Source: JAUIAI01 sp050633665 (GTDB taxonomy: Bacteria; Pseudomonadota; Gammaproteobacteria; Burkholderiales; Burkholderiaceae_E). Taken from it: a stretch of DNA of 64,000 nt. A program made the position numbers and the translations under genes. The stretch spans positions 902,929 through 966,928 of the forward strand of contig JBOEGY010000001.1 in NCBI GenBank assembly GCA_050633665.1. Direction: 5' to 3'. The notes beneath the pieces were generated by a model. That model ran no database searches and was not told where the DNA came from. It saw only the letters and a program-made list of their open reading frames with translations. Shown here piece by piece: positions 8,510-16,634 of this stretch. Within the stretch, counting starts at the first letter, position 1, and each line of letters starts with the position of its first letter.

Positions 8510-9400
8510 ATGATGAAAACCTCAGTGTCCATTTCGTTTCTGATATCCCTGATGCTCTCTGGCGGGCTTGGCCATGCGAGCGAACCCCGGTCGCGACTGG
8601 ATTGCATGATCCAGCCTCATCAGGATGTGCAACTGGGCAGTGCGTCTCCCGGCGTGATCGCGGAGATTCTGGTCGAGCGCGGCGAAGTCGTTCAAAAAGG
8701 CCAGGTCCTTGCGCGCCTGCAGGCATCGGTGGAGCGAGCGGCGCTGGCGGTCGCGCGGGAACGGGCGGCCCAGGTAGGCGAAGTGGCCGTTGCCAAAAGT
8801 TCAAAGACTCTTGCCGCTCGCGAACTGGAACGGGCCAGCGAATTGTTCGGTCAGCAATATGTCAGTCGAACTTATCTGGACAAACAGCGCGCCCAGGCGC
8901 AGGCGGCGGCCGGCAGGTCAACCCAGGCCGGAGAAAACAGACGCCTGGCGAGACGTCAGGTCGAATTGGCCCGAACCCGGTTGGCTCAGCGCACAATCCG
9001 GGCTCCGTTCGACGGCGTGATCGTCGAGCAATTCATGTCGGCGGGAGAATTTGTCGATCAAAAACCGGTGATGCGGTTGGCTTCGGTACATCCGCTGCGA
9101 GTCGATGTGCTGGTACCAGCCCGCCGATTTGGTCAGATACGTCCCGGGATGAGCGGAACCGTCTTTCCCGAGATGTTGACAGCAAGCTCCCGGGAGGCAA
9201 CCGTCAAAACAGTCGATCGGGTGATCGACGCCGCAAGCAATACGTTCAGGGTTCGGCTGGAACTGGAAAATGAAGACCAGTCGGTTCCTCCGGGTCTGCG
9301 ATGTGAGGTCGACCTGGGCCTGCGAGCCGAGCCCGGGCATCTGGATGGGCGGCCGGATCAAAAAGCCGGAGGAGGTAGTCGAGCGAAACGCCACGGCTAA
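8510..9400 (+). CDS. RND/HlyD-type periplasmic adaptor subunit
   Basis: Predicted periplasmic membrane-fusion protein of 296 aa. A signal peptide covers roughly residues 1-24 (SISFLISLMLSGGLGHASE). The lipoyl half GSASPGVIAEILVERGE lies near 44-60. An Ala/Arg-rich coiled coil spans about 75-165, then the second lipoyl half TIRAPFDGVIVEQF and beta-barrel strands ending in VPPGLRCEVDLGL. The family links an inner-membrane exporter to an outer-membrane channel. It starts 14 bases after the SecA-like gene and completes the four-gene unit. No inner-membrane RND transporter follows, so it probably serves the M50/SecA-like assembly. The last 25 residues are polar and look unstructured. Confidence 0.88.
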   Translation: MMKTSVSISFLISLMLSGGLGHASEPRSRLDCMIQPHQDVQLGSASPGVIAEILVERGEVVQKGQVLARLQASVERAALAVARERAAQVGEVAVAKSSKTLAARELERASELFGQQYVSRTYLDKQRAQAQAAAGRSTQAGENRRLARRQVELARTRLAQRTIRAPFDGVIVEQFMSAGEFVDQKPVMRLASVHPLRVDVLVPARRFGQIRPGMSGTVFPEMLTASSREATVKTVDRVIDAASNTFRVRLELENEDQSVPPGLRCEVDLGLRAEPGHLDGRPDQKAGGGSRAKRHG

Positions 9401-9413
9401 TCGCCGGCTTATT
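9397..9413. repeat. 17-bp element, near-copy at 2773-2789
   Basis: CTAATCGCCGGCTTATT, one mismatch from the copy at 2773-2789. It overlaps the stop codon of the periplasmic adaptor gene and lies upstream of the diguanylate cyclase. No flanking target-site duplication or longer homology was seen. Confidence 0.25.
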
Positions 9414-9430
9414 GCCCTGCGCTAAATCCT

Positions 9431-10999
9431 ATGTCCTTCAACCTCAGGCTACTCAAAAAACCAAGCCCGCTGACGCAGATGACGATCGCGATGGTGCTTC
9501 TGTGCACCATGCTGATTATCATGGCGGACCTGTTTTTTGGCGTTTTGCCGCAGGGAGACAAACACAGGTCGGTCGCGCGGCAAGAGGTTGGTAAAAGTGT
9601 GTCGGTGCAAATCGCCGGTATGTTGCGACGGTCGGAGCCAGCTGAAATTACCGAGGTGATGGACAGTTTCGTAGCCAATAGTCGGCTAATTCAATCAATC
9701 GGCGTTCGCCTGGCCGACAATGAACTGATTTTGCAATCGGTCGGACACGCAAAGCACTGGGTGGCGTTCGCAGACGAAGAACCCGGAGCTGATCAGATGC
9801 TGGTGCATCTTGATTCCGCAGGCGCTCGATGGGGGCAGGTGGAAATTCTGTTCGATCAGAATGATGTTTTCGGCGGGTCCGTTTTCACGGGAAATCCGTT
9901 GCTGGTGACCATAGGATTCGTGATACTGCTCGGCGGGCCTGCCTTCTGGTTTTACATGCGCCGGGCGCTGCAACATCTTGACCCGGCGTCGGTGGTTCCC
10001 GAGCGTGTTCAAACTGCGTTCGACACTATGTCCGATGGCGTGGTTGTGGTGGACAGCGATGGCCGGATTCTGCTGGCAAGCCGCGCGTTTCAGCAAATGA
10101 ATCCGACTGACTCATTGATTACGCCCGGACTCACCTTGTCGTCGTTGTCATGGCTGGCCACGGGCCTGGCCAGTGATGTCGGAGAGCATCCGTGGAATAA
10201 GGCAATGAACGAGAACGAGGTTCAGCTGGGCCGTACACTCGTGATTACGACAGCTTTTGAAACATACCATCTTGTCGTTGGGTGTTCGCCGATTCGCGAA
10301 GCCAACGACAAGGTCCGCGGTTGCCTGGTGACCTTTGGTGATGTCACTGAACTGCATCAGACCAACGAAATGCTGCGTGAAACCAATCAGGCACTTACCG
10401 ATTCGCAAACCGAGATAGAACGTCAGAATGAACAGTTGCAACGTCTGGCCACTCGTGACCCCCTGACGGGTTGTTTGAATCGAAGAGCGCTGTTTGACTC
10501 ATTTGACGCCTTGATTGCCGAGGCGCGCGCCTGCGACGCGCCTATAAGCTGTCTGATCATAGATATTGATCATTTCAAGACGGTCAACGATACCCACGGT
10601 CACGGAATAGGGGATCGCGTGATTCAGGAAGTTGCTAAACGATTGCTTGAGACAACTCGGTCGACCGATCTGGTCTGTCGGTATGGCGGCGAGGAATTTT
10701 GTATTGTGCTGCCCGGAGTGGAGGCTGAGTTAGCTCTTACCCTTGGCGAGCGAATCAGAGAGCGTATCGAAGAACGTGCCGGGCGCGGGGTTCGGGAAAT
10801 TGACGGACTGAGCGTCACGGTCAGCGTGGGCATCGACTTCGCCCGAGGGGAGGACTGTGACCAGAAGATGTTGATCGATCATGCTGACCAGGCTCTCTAC
10901 ACGGCCAAGCGTTCAGGTCGCAATCGGGTTTGTGCTCACTGGCTGAAGTCAGACCGCGCGCCGTCTGAGTCGGCCGAGGGGGAAGCTCATGAGATCTAG
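9431..10999 (+). CDS. Membrane PAS-GGDEF diguanylate cyclase
   Basis: Makes cyclic di-GMP from two GTP. The N-terminus has a membrane helix (about 17-38), a periplasmic sensor-like region of about 120 residues and a second helix (about 157-178). A PAS-like domain begins near 195 (FDTMSDGVVVVDSDGRIL). A coiled-coil signalling helix then leads to the catalytic domain at DPLTGCLNRRALF. The active site is intact as RYGGEEF, and a product-inhibition I-site RSTD lies five residues before GGEEF, so feedback by c-di-GMP is expected. Its stop overlaps the start of the next c-di-GMP gene by 11 bases, indicating coupled expression. It follows the export cassette after 30 bases. Confidence 0.93.
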   Translation: MSFNLRLLKKPSPLTQMTIAMVLLCTMLIIMADLFFGVLPQGDKHRSVARQEVGKSVSVQIAGMLRRSEPAEITEVMDSFVANSRLIQSIGVRLADNELILQSVGHAKHWVAFADEEPGADQMLVHLDSAGARWGQVEILFDQNDVFGGSVFTGNPLLVTIGFVILLGGPAFWFYMRRALQHLDPASVVPERVQTAFDTMSDGVVVVDSDGRILLASRAFQQMNPTDSLITPGLTLSSLSWLATGLASDVGEHPWNKAMNENEVQLGRTLVITTAFETYHLVVGCSPIREANDKVRGCLVTFGDVTELHQTNEMLRETNQALTDSQTEIERQNEQLQRLATRDPLTGCLNRRALFDSFDALIAEARACDAPISCLIIDIDHFKTVNDTHGHGIGDRVIQEVAKRLLETTRSTDLVCRYGGEEFCIVLPGVEAELALTLGERIRERIEERAGRGVREIDGLSVTVSVGIDFARGEDCDQKMLIDHADQALYTAKRSGRNRVCAHWLKSDRAPSESAEGEAHEI

Positions 11000-12983
11000 A
11001 TTGCCTTCGATGGCGGCATCCCATTCATTTCAGGCGACGCTGAAGCAGTTGGCTGCTTGCCTGCTTGGTGTTGCGGTGATTCCTCCCGTGATGTGGGCCG
11101 CGATTTCAGAACCGATGCGGCGCTGGCTTACGCAGAGCTTGTCGGAAGATGGCGCATTATTGGTCAGCACGACGTTTGTTGCCCTTGGGAGCGGAATGCT
11201 CGCGCTCGGCCTCTGGGTGTTTGTCTTCCTTCGTCCCTTGCGCCTGATTCGCCGAATGGAGCGCAAACTTCAGTCGTTGGCGATGCGGGACGCACTGACC
11301 GGGTTGCTTAACCGGGAAGGCCTGCTCCTTGCTCTGAATCATGCCATTGACCATAAAAAGCACCAGGACGGCGGGCTGGGTCTGGTCTTGCTTGATCTGG
11401 ACAAGTTTCGCCTGATTAATAGCTCCATGGGGGAAATAATCGGCGATGTCTTGCTGGAGCAGGCAGCGCAGCGCATGCAGTCGGTTGTGCGCTCATCTGA
11501 TCTGGTGGCCCGGTTAGGCGGAGATCGGTTTGCGATTCTGGTTACCGGTAGTTCCGGGGTACATGGCTTGTACATCATGGCAAGGAACCTGCAGCGAGCA
11601 TTCGCCGAGCCGTTCCCGATTGACGGCAGAACCGCGTTGCTGACCCCAACACTGGGCATTTCGGTCTATGGCGAATCGTCTGTGCTCGCGGACGAATTGA
11701 TTACCTGTGCCGAGGCGGCGATTCGCTCTGGCAAATCGCACGGCGGTGCCCGAATTAGTCGTTTCGATCCCGGTATGCAAGTGGATGCCGATCGGCAGAT
11801 TGAAGTCAATGTTCGGTTGCGCGAGGCGCTTCGTCACTCTGAATTCAAGCTCTTGTACCAGCCGGTCATGGCCGCAGACGGGCTGACGATTGCAACAGCG
11901 GAGGCTTTGCTTCGATGGGTGGATCCGGTTAGAGGGGTGGTGTCACCCGGCGAATTCATCCCGGTGCTTGAACAGACCGGCCTGATTACGCAAGTTGGTC
12001 ATTGGGTGTTGTTGACCGCCTGTGAACGCGGTAGTGAATGGATAGAGTCCGGATCGCCGGATCTCGTGATCTCGGTCAATGTCTCGCCGCGTCAGTTTGC
12101 AGAGGCCAATTTCGTCGAATCTGTCTGCGCGGTTCTGGACCAGACTGGATTTCCTGCCGGGCAGCTCCAGCTCGAGATTACCGAAGGGATATTGCTCGAT
12201 CCTACCCGCGAGGTCATGCAGAAACTGAAGTTGCTGTCTGAAATGGGTATCAGACTGGCACTGGACGACTTTGGGATGGGCTATTCGTCATTGGCTTACC
12301 TGAAAATGTTTCCGCTGCACACCTTGAAGATCGATCGCAACTTCGTCAAGGATCTTCCGGGTACCGATCATGATGATGCGATCGCCCAGGCGGTTGTCGC
12401 TCTCGGTCATGGACTCGGGTTGCATGTGACTGCTGAAGGCGTGGAGACCGCTGAGCAGTTTGACCTGTTGGTATCAATGGGATGTGACTCGTTTCAGGGA
12501 TTCCTGTTTGCCAGGCCACTGGAAGTGGAAGATCTGACTCAGCGGCTCCGTGCCAGCCGCGATGCGGTGATGTCGCTGCCTCAAGCGAACAGAGTGCTCA
12601 AGGCCGAGCCGCAACCATTCCGGATCAGTGCCGTCCGACGCCGCGTCAGGGTGCTTAGGAATGGGGAGTTGCTTGGCGAGAGCCTGAATGCCCAGCGGTT
12701 GATCGAGGGGGGGCTCGACAGTGAGCCCGGTATCTACCTGCCACGCCAGGACGTGAAGGTAAAGCTAAGCGATAGCGGTGTGGTCGGCGCTCAGCGCCAT
12801 TCGGGTGAGCGCAATCTCGGTGAGCGCCGATTCCTTGACTTGCTCGGCCGCCAGAATCAGGTGGTCAGTCAGCAGATCGCCTGGGCTTTTTCTGATGCCA
12901 CAGGACGCATGGCGCCGCTGGGTGACTGTATTTGTTTTGTTGCCGACCAGGTGACGATTGAGGAGTCACCGGTCGACTCCTAG
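10989..12983 (+). CDS. Membrane GGDEF-EAL protein, probable c-di-GMP phosphodiesterase
   Basis: Two N-terminal membrane helices (about 20-40 and 55-80) precede a GGDEF domain that starts at DALTGLLNREGL. Its signature is LGGDRF, so the catalytic GGDEF/GGEEF is lost and cyclase activity is unlikely. The EAL domain looks active: EALLRW, the Asn in VNVSPRQF, LEITEG, DDFGMGYSSL, KIDRNFV, AEGVE and QGFLF are all present. It should hydrolyse c-di-GMP to pGpG, perhaps with the GGDEF part as a GTP sensor. A C-terminal extension of about 130 residues after the EAL domain matches no family I recognise. It overlaps the upstream cyclase by 11 bases, pairing synthesis and breakdown in one transcript. Confidence 0.93.
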   Translation: MRSRLPSMAASHSFQATLKQLAACLLGVAVIPPVMWAAISEPMRRWLTQSLSEDGALLVSTTFVALGSGMLALGLWVFVFLRPLRLIRRMERKLQSLAMRDALTGLLNREGLLLALNHAIDHKKHQDGGLGLVLLDLDKFRLINSSMGEIIGDVLLEQAAQRMQSVVRSSDLVARLGGDRFAILVTGSSGVHGLYIMARNLQRAFAEPFPIDGRTALLTPTLGISVYGESSVLADELITCAEAAIRSGKSHGGARISRFDPGMQVDADRQIEVNVRLREALRHSEFKLLYQPVMAADGLTIATAEALLRWVDPVRGVVSPGEFIPVLEQTGLITQVGHWVLLTACERGSEWIESGSPDLVISVNVSPRQFAEANFVESVCAVLDQTGFPAGQLQLEITEGILLDPTREVMQKLKLLSEMGIRLALDDFGMGYSSLAYLKMFPLHTLKIDRNFVKDLPGTDHDDAIAQAVVALGHGLGLHVTAEGVETAEQFDLLVSMGCDSFQGFLFARPLEVEDLTQRLRASRDAVMSLPQANRVLKAEPQPFRISAVRRRVRVLRNGELLGESLNAQRLIEGGLDSEPGIYLPRQDVKVKLSDSGVVGAQRHSGERNLGERRFLDLLGRQNQVVSQQIAWAFSDATGRMAPLGDCICFVADQVTIEESPVDS

Positions 12984-13057
12984 GGGGCGGGCCTATCTGA
13001 TTCAGCTTGGCACCTGGCTGGATATACTGATGACTCTGCAACCTCCGGTGTCGTTTT

Positions 13058-13759
13058 ATGCCAGCTAGTGTCAGTCCTGCCGATTGGTGCGCCTGTTTCA
13101 ATGCACTGAATACCGAGGGTTATGCGGTAATCCCCGGTTTGCTCAGCCCGCCTGAATGCCGCTCGCTTGCCGGTCTGTACGAGCAACCCGATCGCTTTCG
13201 TAAAACAATCCTGATGGCTCGACACGGTTTCGGGCAAGGTGAATATCGGTATTTTTCTTATCCTTTGCCGGATCTGATTTCTCAGTTGCGCTCGGATTTC
13301 TATGAGCAACTTGCACCGCTCGCTAATCACTGGAATGAATTGAGCGGTGTTGCTACTCACTATCCGCCGACACATGCGGCCTATCTGGAACGCTGTCATG
13401 AGGCCGGTCAATCCCGTCCGACTCCGTTACTTCTGAAGTACGGAGCAGAGGACTACAATTGCCTGCACCAGGATTTGTACGGAGAGAATTTTTTTCCGTT
13501 TCAGGTGGTCGTCTTACTGTCGCAACCCGGGTCGGACTTCACGGGAGGCGAGTTGGTCATGACCGAGCAACGTCCGCGTATGCAGTCTCGACCCATGGTG
13601 TTACCGCTGGAGCAGGGCGATGCAGCGCTAATTCCGGTGAGTCAACGCCCGGTCAAGGGGTCTCGGGGTTACTATCGGGTCAATCTGCGTCACGGCGTCA
13701 GTCGGATTCACCGGGGACACCGCCAGACGCTGGGGCTAATCTTTCATGATGCCGCTTGA
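13058..13759 (+). CDS. 2OG-Fe(II) oxygenase
   Basis: Probable iron- and 2-oxoglutarate-dependent hydroxylase of 233 aa, resembling the bacterial family placed in Pfam 'Oxygenase' (PF09859). The metal facial triad is H137 and D139 in CLHQDLYG and H212 in LRHGV. R222 in HRGHRQTLGLIFHDA is the likely 2-oxoglutarate-binding arginine. FTGGELVMTE is the usual strand between them. The substrate is unknown; the family is often annotated as a prolyl hydroxylase-like protein. The DapA-like gene starts 30 bases downstream on the same strand. Confidence 0.85.
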   Translation: MPASVSPADWCACFNALNTEGYAVIPGLLSPPECRSLAGLYEQPDRFRKTILMARHGFGQGEYRYFSYPLPDLISQLRSDFYEQLAPLANHWNELSGVATHYPPTHAAYLERCHEAGQSRPTPLLLKYGAEDYNCLHQDLYGENFFPFQVVVLLSQPGSDFTGGELVMTEQRPRMQSRPMVLPLEQGDAALIPVSQRPVKGSRGYYRVNLRHGVSRIHRGHRQTLGLIFHDAA

Positions 13760-13789
13760 CCTTCAACCGACAGTAGACGATAGTCACCA

Positions 13790-14680
13790 ATGAATAGTGA
13801 ATTTCACGGCGTATTTCCGTATCTCGTTTCGCCGATCCTGCCTGATGGGCAGGTAGATGTGCAAACGCTGACCCGGCTCTGCGAGGACTTAATCGCAGCC
13901 GGAGTCCACGGGCTGTCGCCACTGGGTTCTACCGGTGAGTTTGCCTATCTGAACGCGGCCCAGCGCCAACAGATTGTTGAGGCGGTCGTGGCGGCGGCAA
14001 GAGGCCGGGTGCCCGTCGTTGCCGGCGTTGCTGCCACTACGACTGTCGATGCGGTCAAGCAGGTGCAAGCCTATGAGAAAGCTGGCTGCGATGGCATTCT
14101 GGCAATCCTGGAGGCCTATTTCCCGCTCTCTGATGATGGCGTCTTCAGCTATTTTGATGCCATAGCAGGTTCGACCAGTCTGCCCGTCGTGTTGTATACG
14201 AACCCGAACTTCCAGCGTGCTGATCTGAGCCTTCCGGTTATTGAACGGCTTAGCCATGTCCGTAACATTGGCTATATCAAGGACGCTTCGTCGAATACCG
14301 GCAGGTTGCTTTCAATCCTTAATCTGGTCGCAGGTCGCATGAAGGTTTTTGCGGCCTCCGCGCACATACCGGCGTGTGTGATGATGATAGGCGGTGTTGG
14401 CTGGATGGCCGGACCTGCTTGCGTGGCGCCTCGTCAGAGTGTGGCGCTCTACGAAAGTTGTCAGCGTCAGGACTGGACGACCGCGATGCAACAGCAAACG
14501 ACTCTGTGGCGGCTCAATCAGTTGTTCGCCCGGTACAATCTGGCCGCCTGTATCAAAGGCGCGCTTGAATTGCAAGGGTATCCGGTTGGTGAGCCGATAC
14601 CGCCGCAGGCCGCTCTTGACGCGGCGGGCAAAGAGGCAGTGTGCGAGGCGCTACGGTCTATCGGCGCGCTCGGAGACTAA
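13790..14680 (+). CDS. DapA-family dihydrodipicolinate synthase-like aldolase
   Basis: Class I Schiff-base aldolase/lyase of the DHDPS/NAL family, 296 aa. GSTGEF at 46-51 is the pyruvate carboxylate-binding loop, Y136 in LYTNPN the catalytic tyrosine and K164 in YIKDAS the Schiff-base lysine. Housekeeping DapA normally has GTTGES and YNVP, so this is more likely a paralogue acting on another 2-oxo acid or sugar acid than the lysine enzyme. No lysine-pathway gene is adjacent. Its stop overlaps the convergent pseudouridine synthase gene by 4 bases. Confidence 0.85.
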   Translation: MNSEFHGVFPYLVSPILPDGQVDVQTLTRLCEDLIAAGVHGLSPLGSTGEFAYLNAAQRQQIVEAVVAAARGRVPVVAGVAATTTVDAVKQVQAYEKAGCDGILAILEAYFPLSDDGVFSYFDAIAGSTSLPVVLYTNPNFQRADLSLPVIERLSHVRNIGYIKDASSNTGRLLSILNLVAGRMKVFAASAHIPACVMMIGGVGWMAGPACVAPRQSVALYESCQRQDWTTAMQQQTTLWRLNQLFARYNLAACIKGALELQGYPVGEPIPPQAALDAAGKEAVCEALRSIGALGD

Positions 14681-15567
14681 AACCGTTCGTCTGGCTGCAG
14701 GTAGCGCCATTGACCAACGGGTAGTTGGCCCAGCGAAACAGAGCCAATGCGAACGCGTTTGAGTCCGATGACTTGAAGCCCGACGGCTTCGCACATGCGT
14801 CGGATTTGTCTTTTTTTGCCTTCTCGCAGGACAAAGCGCAACTGATCTTCGTTCTGCCAGGAAACCTTGGCCGGTTTCAATGCGCTTTGATCGAGCGTGA
14901 GACCGTGGCGCAAGCGCTCCAGGCCTTCTTCGTCGAGTTCGCCGGTTACCCGCACCAGATACTCTTTTTCGACTGCAGAATCATTGCCTATCAAGTGACG
15001 GGCGATCCGGCCGTCCTGGGTTAACACCAACAATCCGGTTGAGTCGATATCCAGGCGTCCGGCGGTGGCCAATCCTTTGCGGTGGACAGGTACATAGCGC
15101 AATTCGCTTTTATCGTATGCCCATCGGTTATCTGATTCGACCAGTTTGATGGCCGGCTCGTGACCGTCTTCCGGTTGCCCTGAAACGTAACCGATAGGCT
15201 TATTCAGTAACACGGTGACTTGCTGCGACTGGGCATTTTTTGCGGCCGGATCAATGACAATGGTGGCGTCGCGGGTTACCCGGCTGCCCAGGACGTCAAC
15301 AATCGCGCCGTCAACCTTGACCCAGCCATTGGTGATCCACTCTTCGGCTTCGCGTCTGGAGCAATGCCCCAGTTCACTCAGCCGCTTGGAAAGGCGCGGC
15401 GTGTCTGTGCTGGCGGCCGGGTGAGGGTTGTTGGTTTCCGCCGAAGTTTTTCGCGTTGGGCGGGGGCTGCCCGGGTCAGGTCGCGTCGGTTCTGCCTGTC
15501 GTTCTGTCAGCCTTTTGGGCCGGGCGTTGGCCCAGGGATCAGATGTCGGAGTAGTGCCTTTTGTCAT
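14677..15567 (-). CDS. RluF/RluB-family rRNA pseudouridine synthase
   Basis: Isomerises a uridine in 23S rRNA (family knowledge). A Pro/Thr/Arg-rich N-terminal tail of about 60 residues precedes an S4 RNA-binding domain (RLSKRLSELGHCSRREAEEWI). The catalytic domain follows with LLNKPIGYV, the active-site Asp in GRLDIDSTGLLVLT, KEYLVRV and KKRQIRRMCEAVG. Length (296 aa) fits RluF or RluB. KEYLVRV and the RRMCEAVG ending look more like RluF, which modifies U2604 in E. coli, but the site cannot be fixed from sequence. It is divergent from the metallo-beta-lactamase-fold gene, with about 75 bases between starts. Confidence 0.88.
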   Translation of the reverse strand: MTKGTTPTSDPWANARPKRLTERQAEPTRPDPGSPRPTRKTSAETNNPHPAASTDTPRLSKRLSELGHCSRREAEEWITNGWVKVDGAIVDVLGSRVTRDATIVIDPAAKNAQSQQVTVLLNKPIGYVSGQPEDGHEPAIKLVESDNRWAYDKSELRYVPVHRKGLATAGRLDIDSTGLLVLTQDGRIARHLIGNDSAVEKEYLVRVTGELDEEGLERLRHGLTLDQSALKPAKVSWQNEDQLRFVLREGKKRQIRRMCEAVGLQVIGLKRVRIGSVSLGQLPVGQWRYLQPDERF

Positions 15568-15641
15568 CTAAATATAGTAGCGTGGTATAACCGGGCCGAC
15601 AGACTATATTGCGATTTTTTTTGATCATTCTGACGGAGTTC

Positions 15642-16634
15642 ATGATGAATAAGCCGAAGAATAAGCCGAAGACTCTTACTCAAATTTGTCTGCATATGCT
15701 GTTGTTCCCGCTGGCGCTCGGATCCGCGATTGCGGCTGACGGTGTAAAGGTCACACCGCTGGGCGGTCAGGACGGTGAATTCTGCATACTGGACCGGGCA
15801 ATGGTGTTCGAAGATCCCGACGGGACCCGAATCCTCTATGATGCCGGGCGCACGGTAGCCGGCGCTGGCGATCCGCGGCTCGGCAATATTGACGCGGTAC
15901 TGATTTCCCATATGCACGGCGATCATTTTGGCGATAAGCACACCAGTGCTCCAAACGCCGGCGCTTGCAACAAACCCGACATGTCGGTCAATGCGTCGCC
16001 GGCCTCGAGCAGCGTTTTGATTGCAGTCGCCAAAAAAGCAAAATTAATGACGGGCAGTGAGATGCCTCGGTTTCTTGCGGGCAAACTCAAGCAGGCCGGT
16101 GGCGATCCCAAAAATTCAGTGCTGGTCCGTTTTGGCGCTTCCAAGAAAATCGGTGGCGTAAAGGTTACGACGGTGCCGGCGGCTCACAGCAATGGCGTGG
16201 CGGGTAATTTTATTGAAGGCGAACTGGGGGCGTCGCTCGGGGCTGCCGGGCTGACCGCTTACGTCGGACCGCCAACCGGGTATGTTCTGACGTTCAGCAA
16301 CGGCCTGGTTGCCTATCTGTCAGGGGATACCGGCATTACTGCGGAGCAGGACGCAGTGGTCAGGAAACATTATGGCGCGAAGCTCGCCGTGATCAACATC
16401 GGTGACACCTTTACCACCGGGCCGGCTGAGGCGGCATTTGTGGTGAACGAACTGGTCAGGCCGGCCAGTGTGATTCCCTCTCATGCAAATGAGCCTGCCA
16501 CCAAAAACGGTGCCGTGCTACCCGGAACTCGTACAGAAGCTTTTCTGAAGGCTCTGCATATGCCCGGGCATGTGCCACTCAGCGGCAAGACCATGACATT
16601 TGGTGCTGATGGCGTTTGTATTGCCGGTTGCTGA
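15642..16634 (+). CDS. Secreted metallo-beta-lactamase-fold hydrolase
   Basis: Exported metal-dependent hydrolase of 330 aa. A signal peptide spans about residues 1-28 (HMLLFPLALGSAIA, then ADG). The zinc motif HMHGDH is intact in LISHMHGDHFGD. AHSNG, SGDTG and PSHANEP supply the later His and Asp ligands expected in UlaG-like MBL proteins. The substrate is unknown. Start choice: ATG at 15642 or 15645, both close behind GACGGAG at 15632-15638. The C-terminus ends CIAGC. Its last codons lie over the possible start of the START-domain gene, so the two may be translated together. Confidence 0.87.
   Translation: MMNKPKNKPKTLTQICLHMLLFPLALGSAIAADGVKVTPLGGQDGEFCILDRAMVFEDPDGTRILYDAGRTVAGAGDPRLGNIDAVLISHMHGDHFGDKHTSAPNAGACNKPDMSVNASPASSSVLIAVAKKAKLMTGSEMPRFLAGKLKQAGGDPKNSVLVRFGASKKIGGVKVTTVPAAHSNGVAGNFIEGELGASLGAAGLTAYVGPPTGYVLTFSNGLVAYLSGDTGITAEQDAVVRKHYGAKLAVINIGDTFTTGPAEAAFVVNELVRPASVIPSHANEPATKNGAVLPGTRTEAFLKALHMPGHVPLSGKTMTFGADGVCIAGC

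Noticed and set aside
8353..9273. 306-aa frame across the SecA-like and adaptor genes
   Set aside because: It spans the end of one real gene and most of another in a different phase and is rich in Arg/Gly/Ser without any motif.
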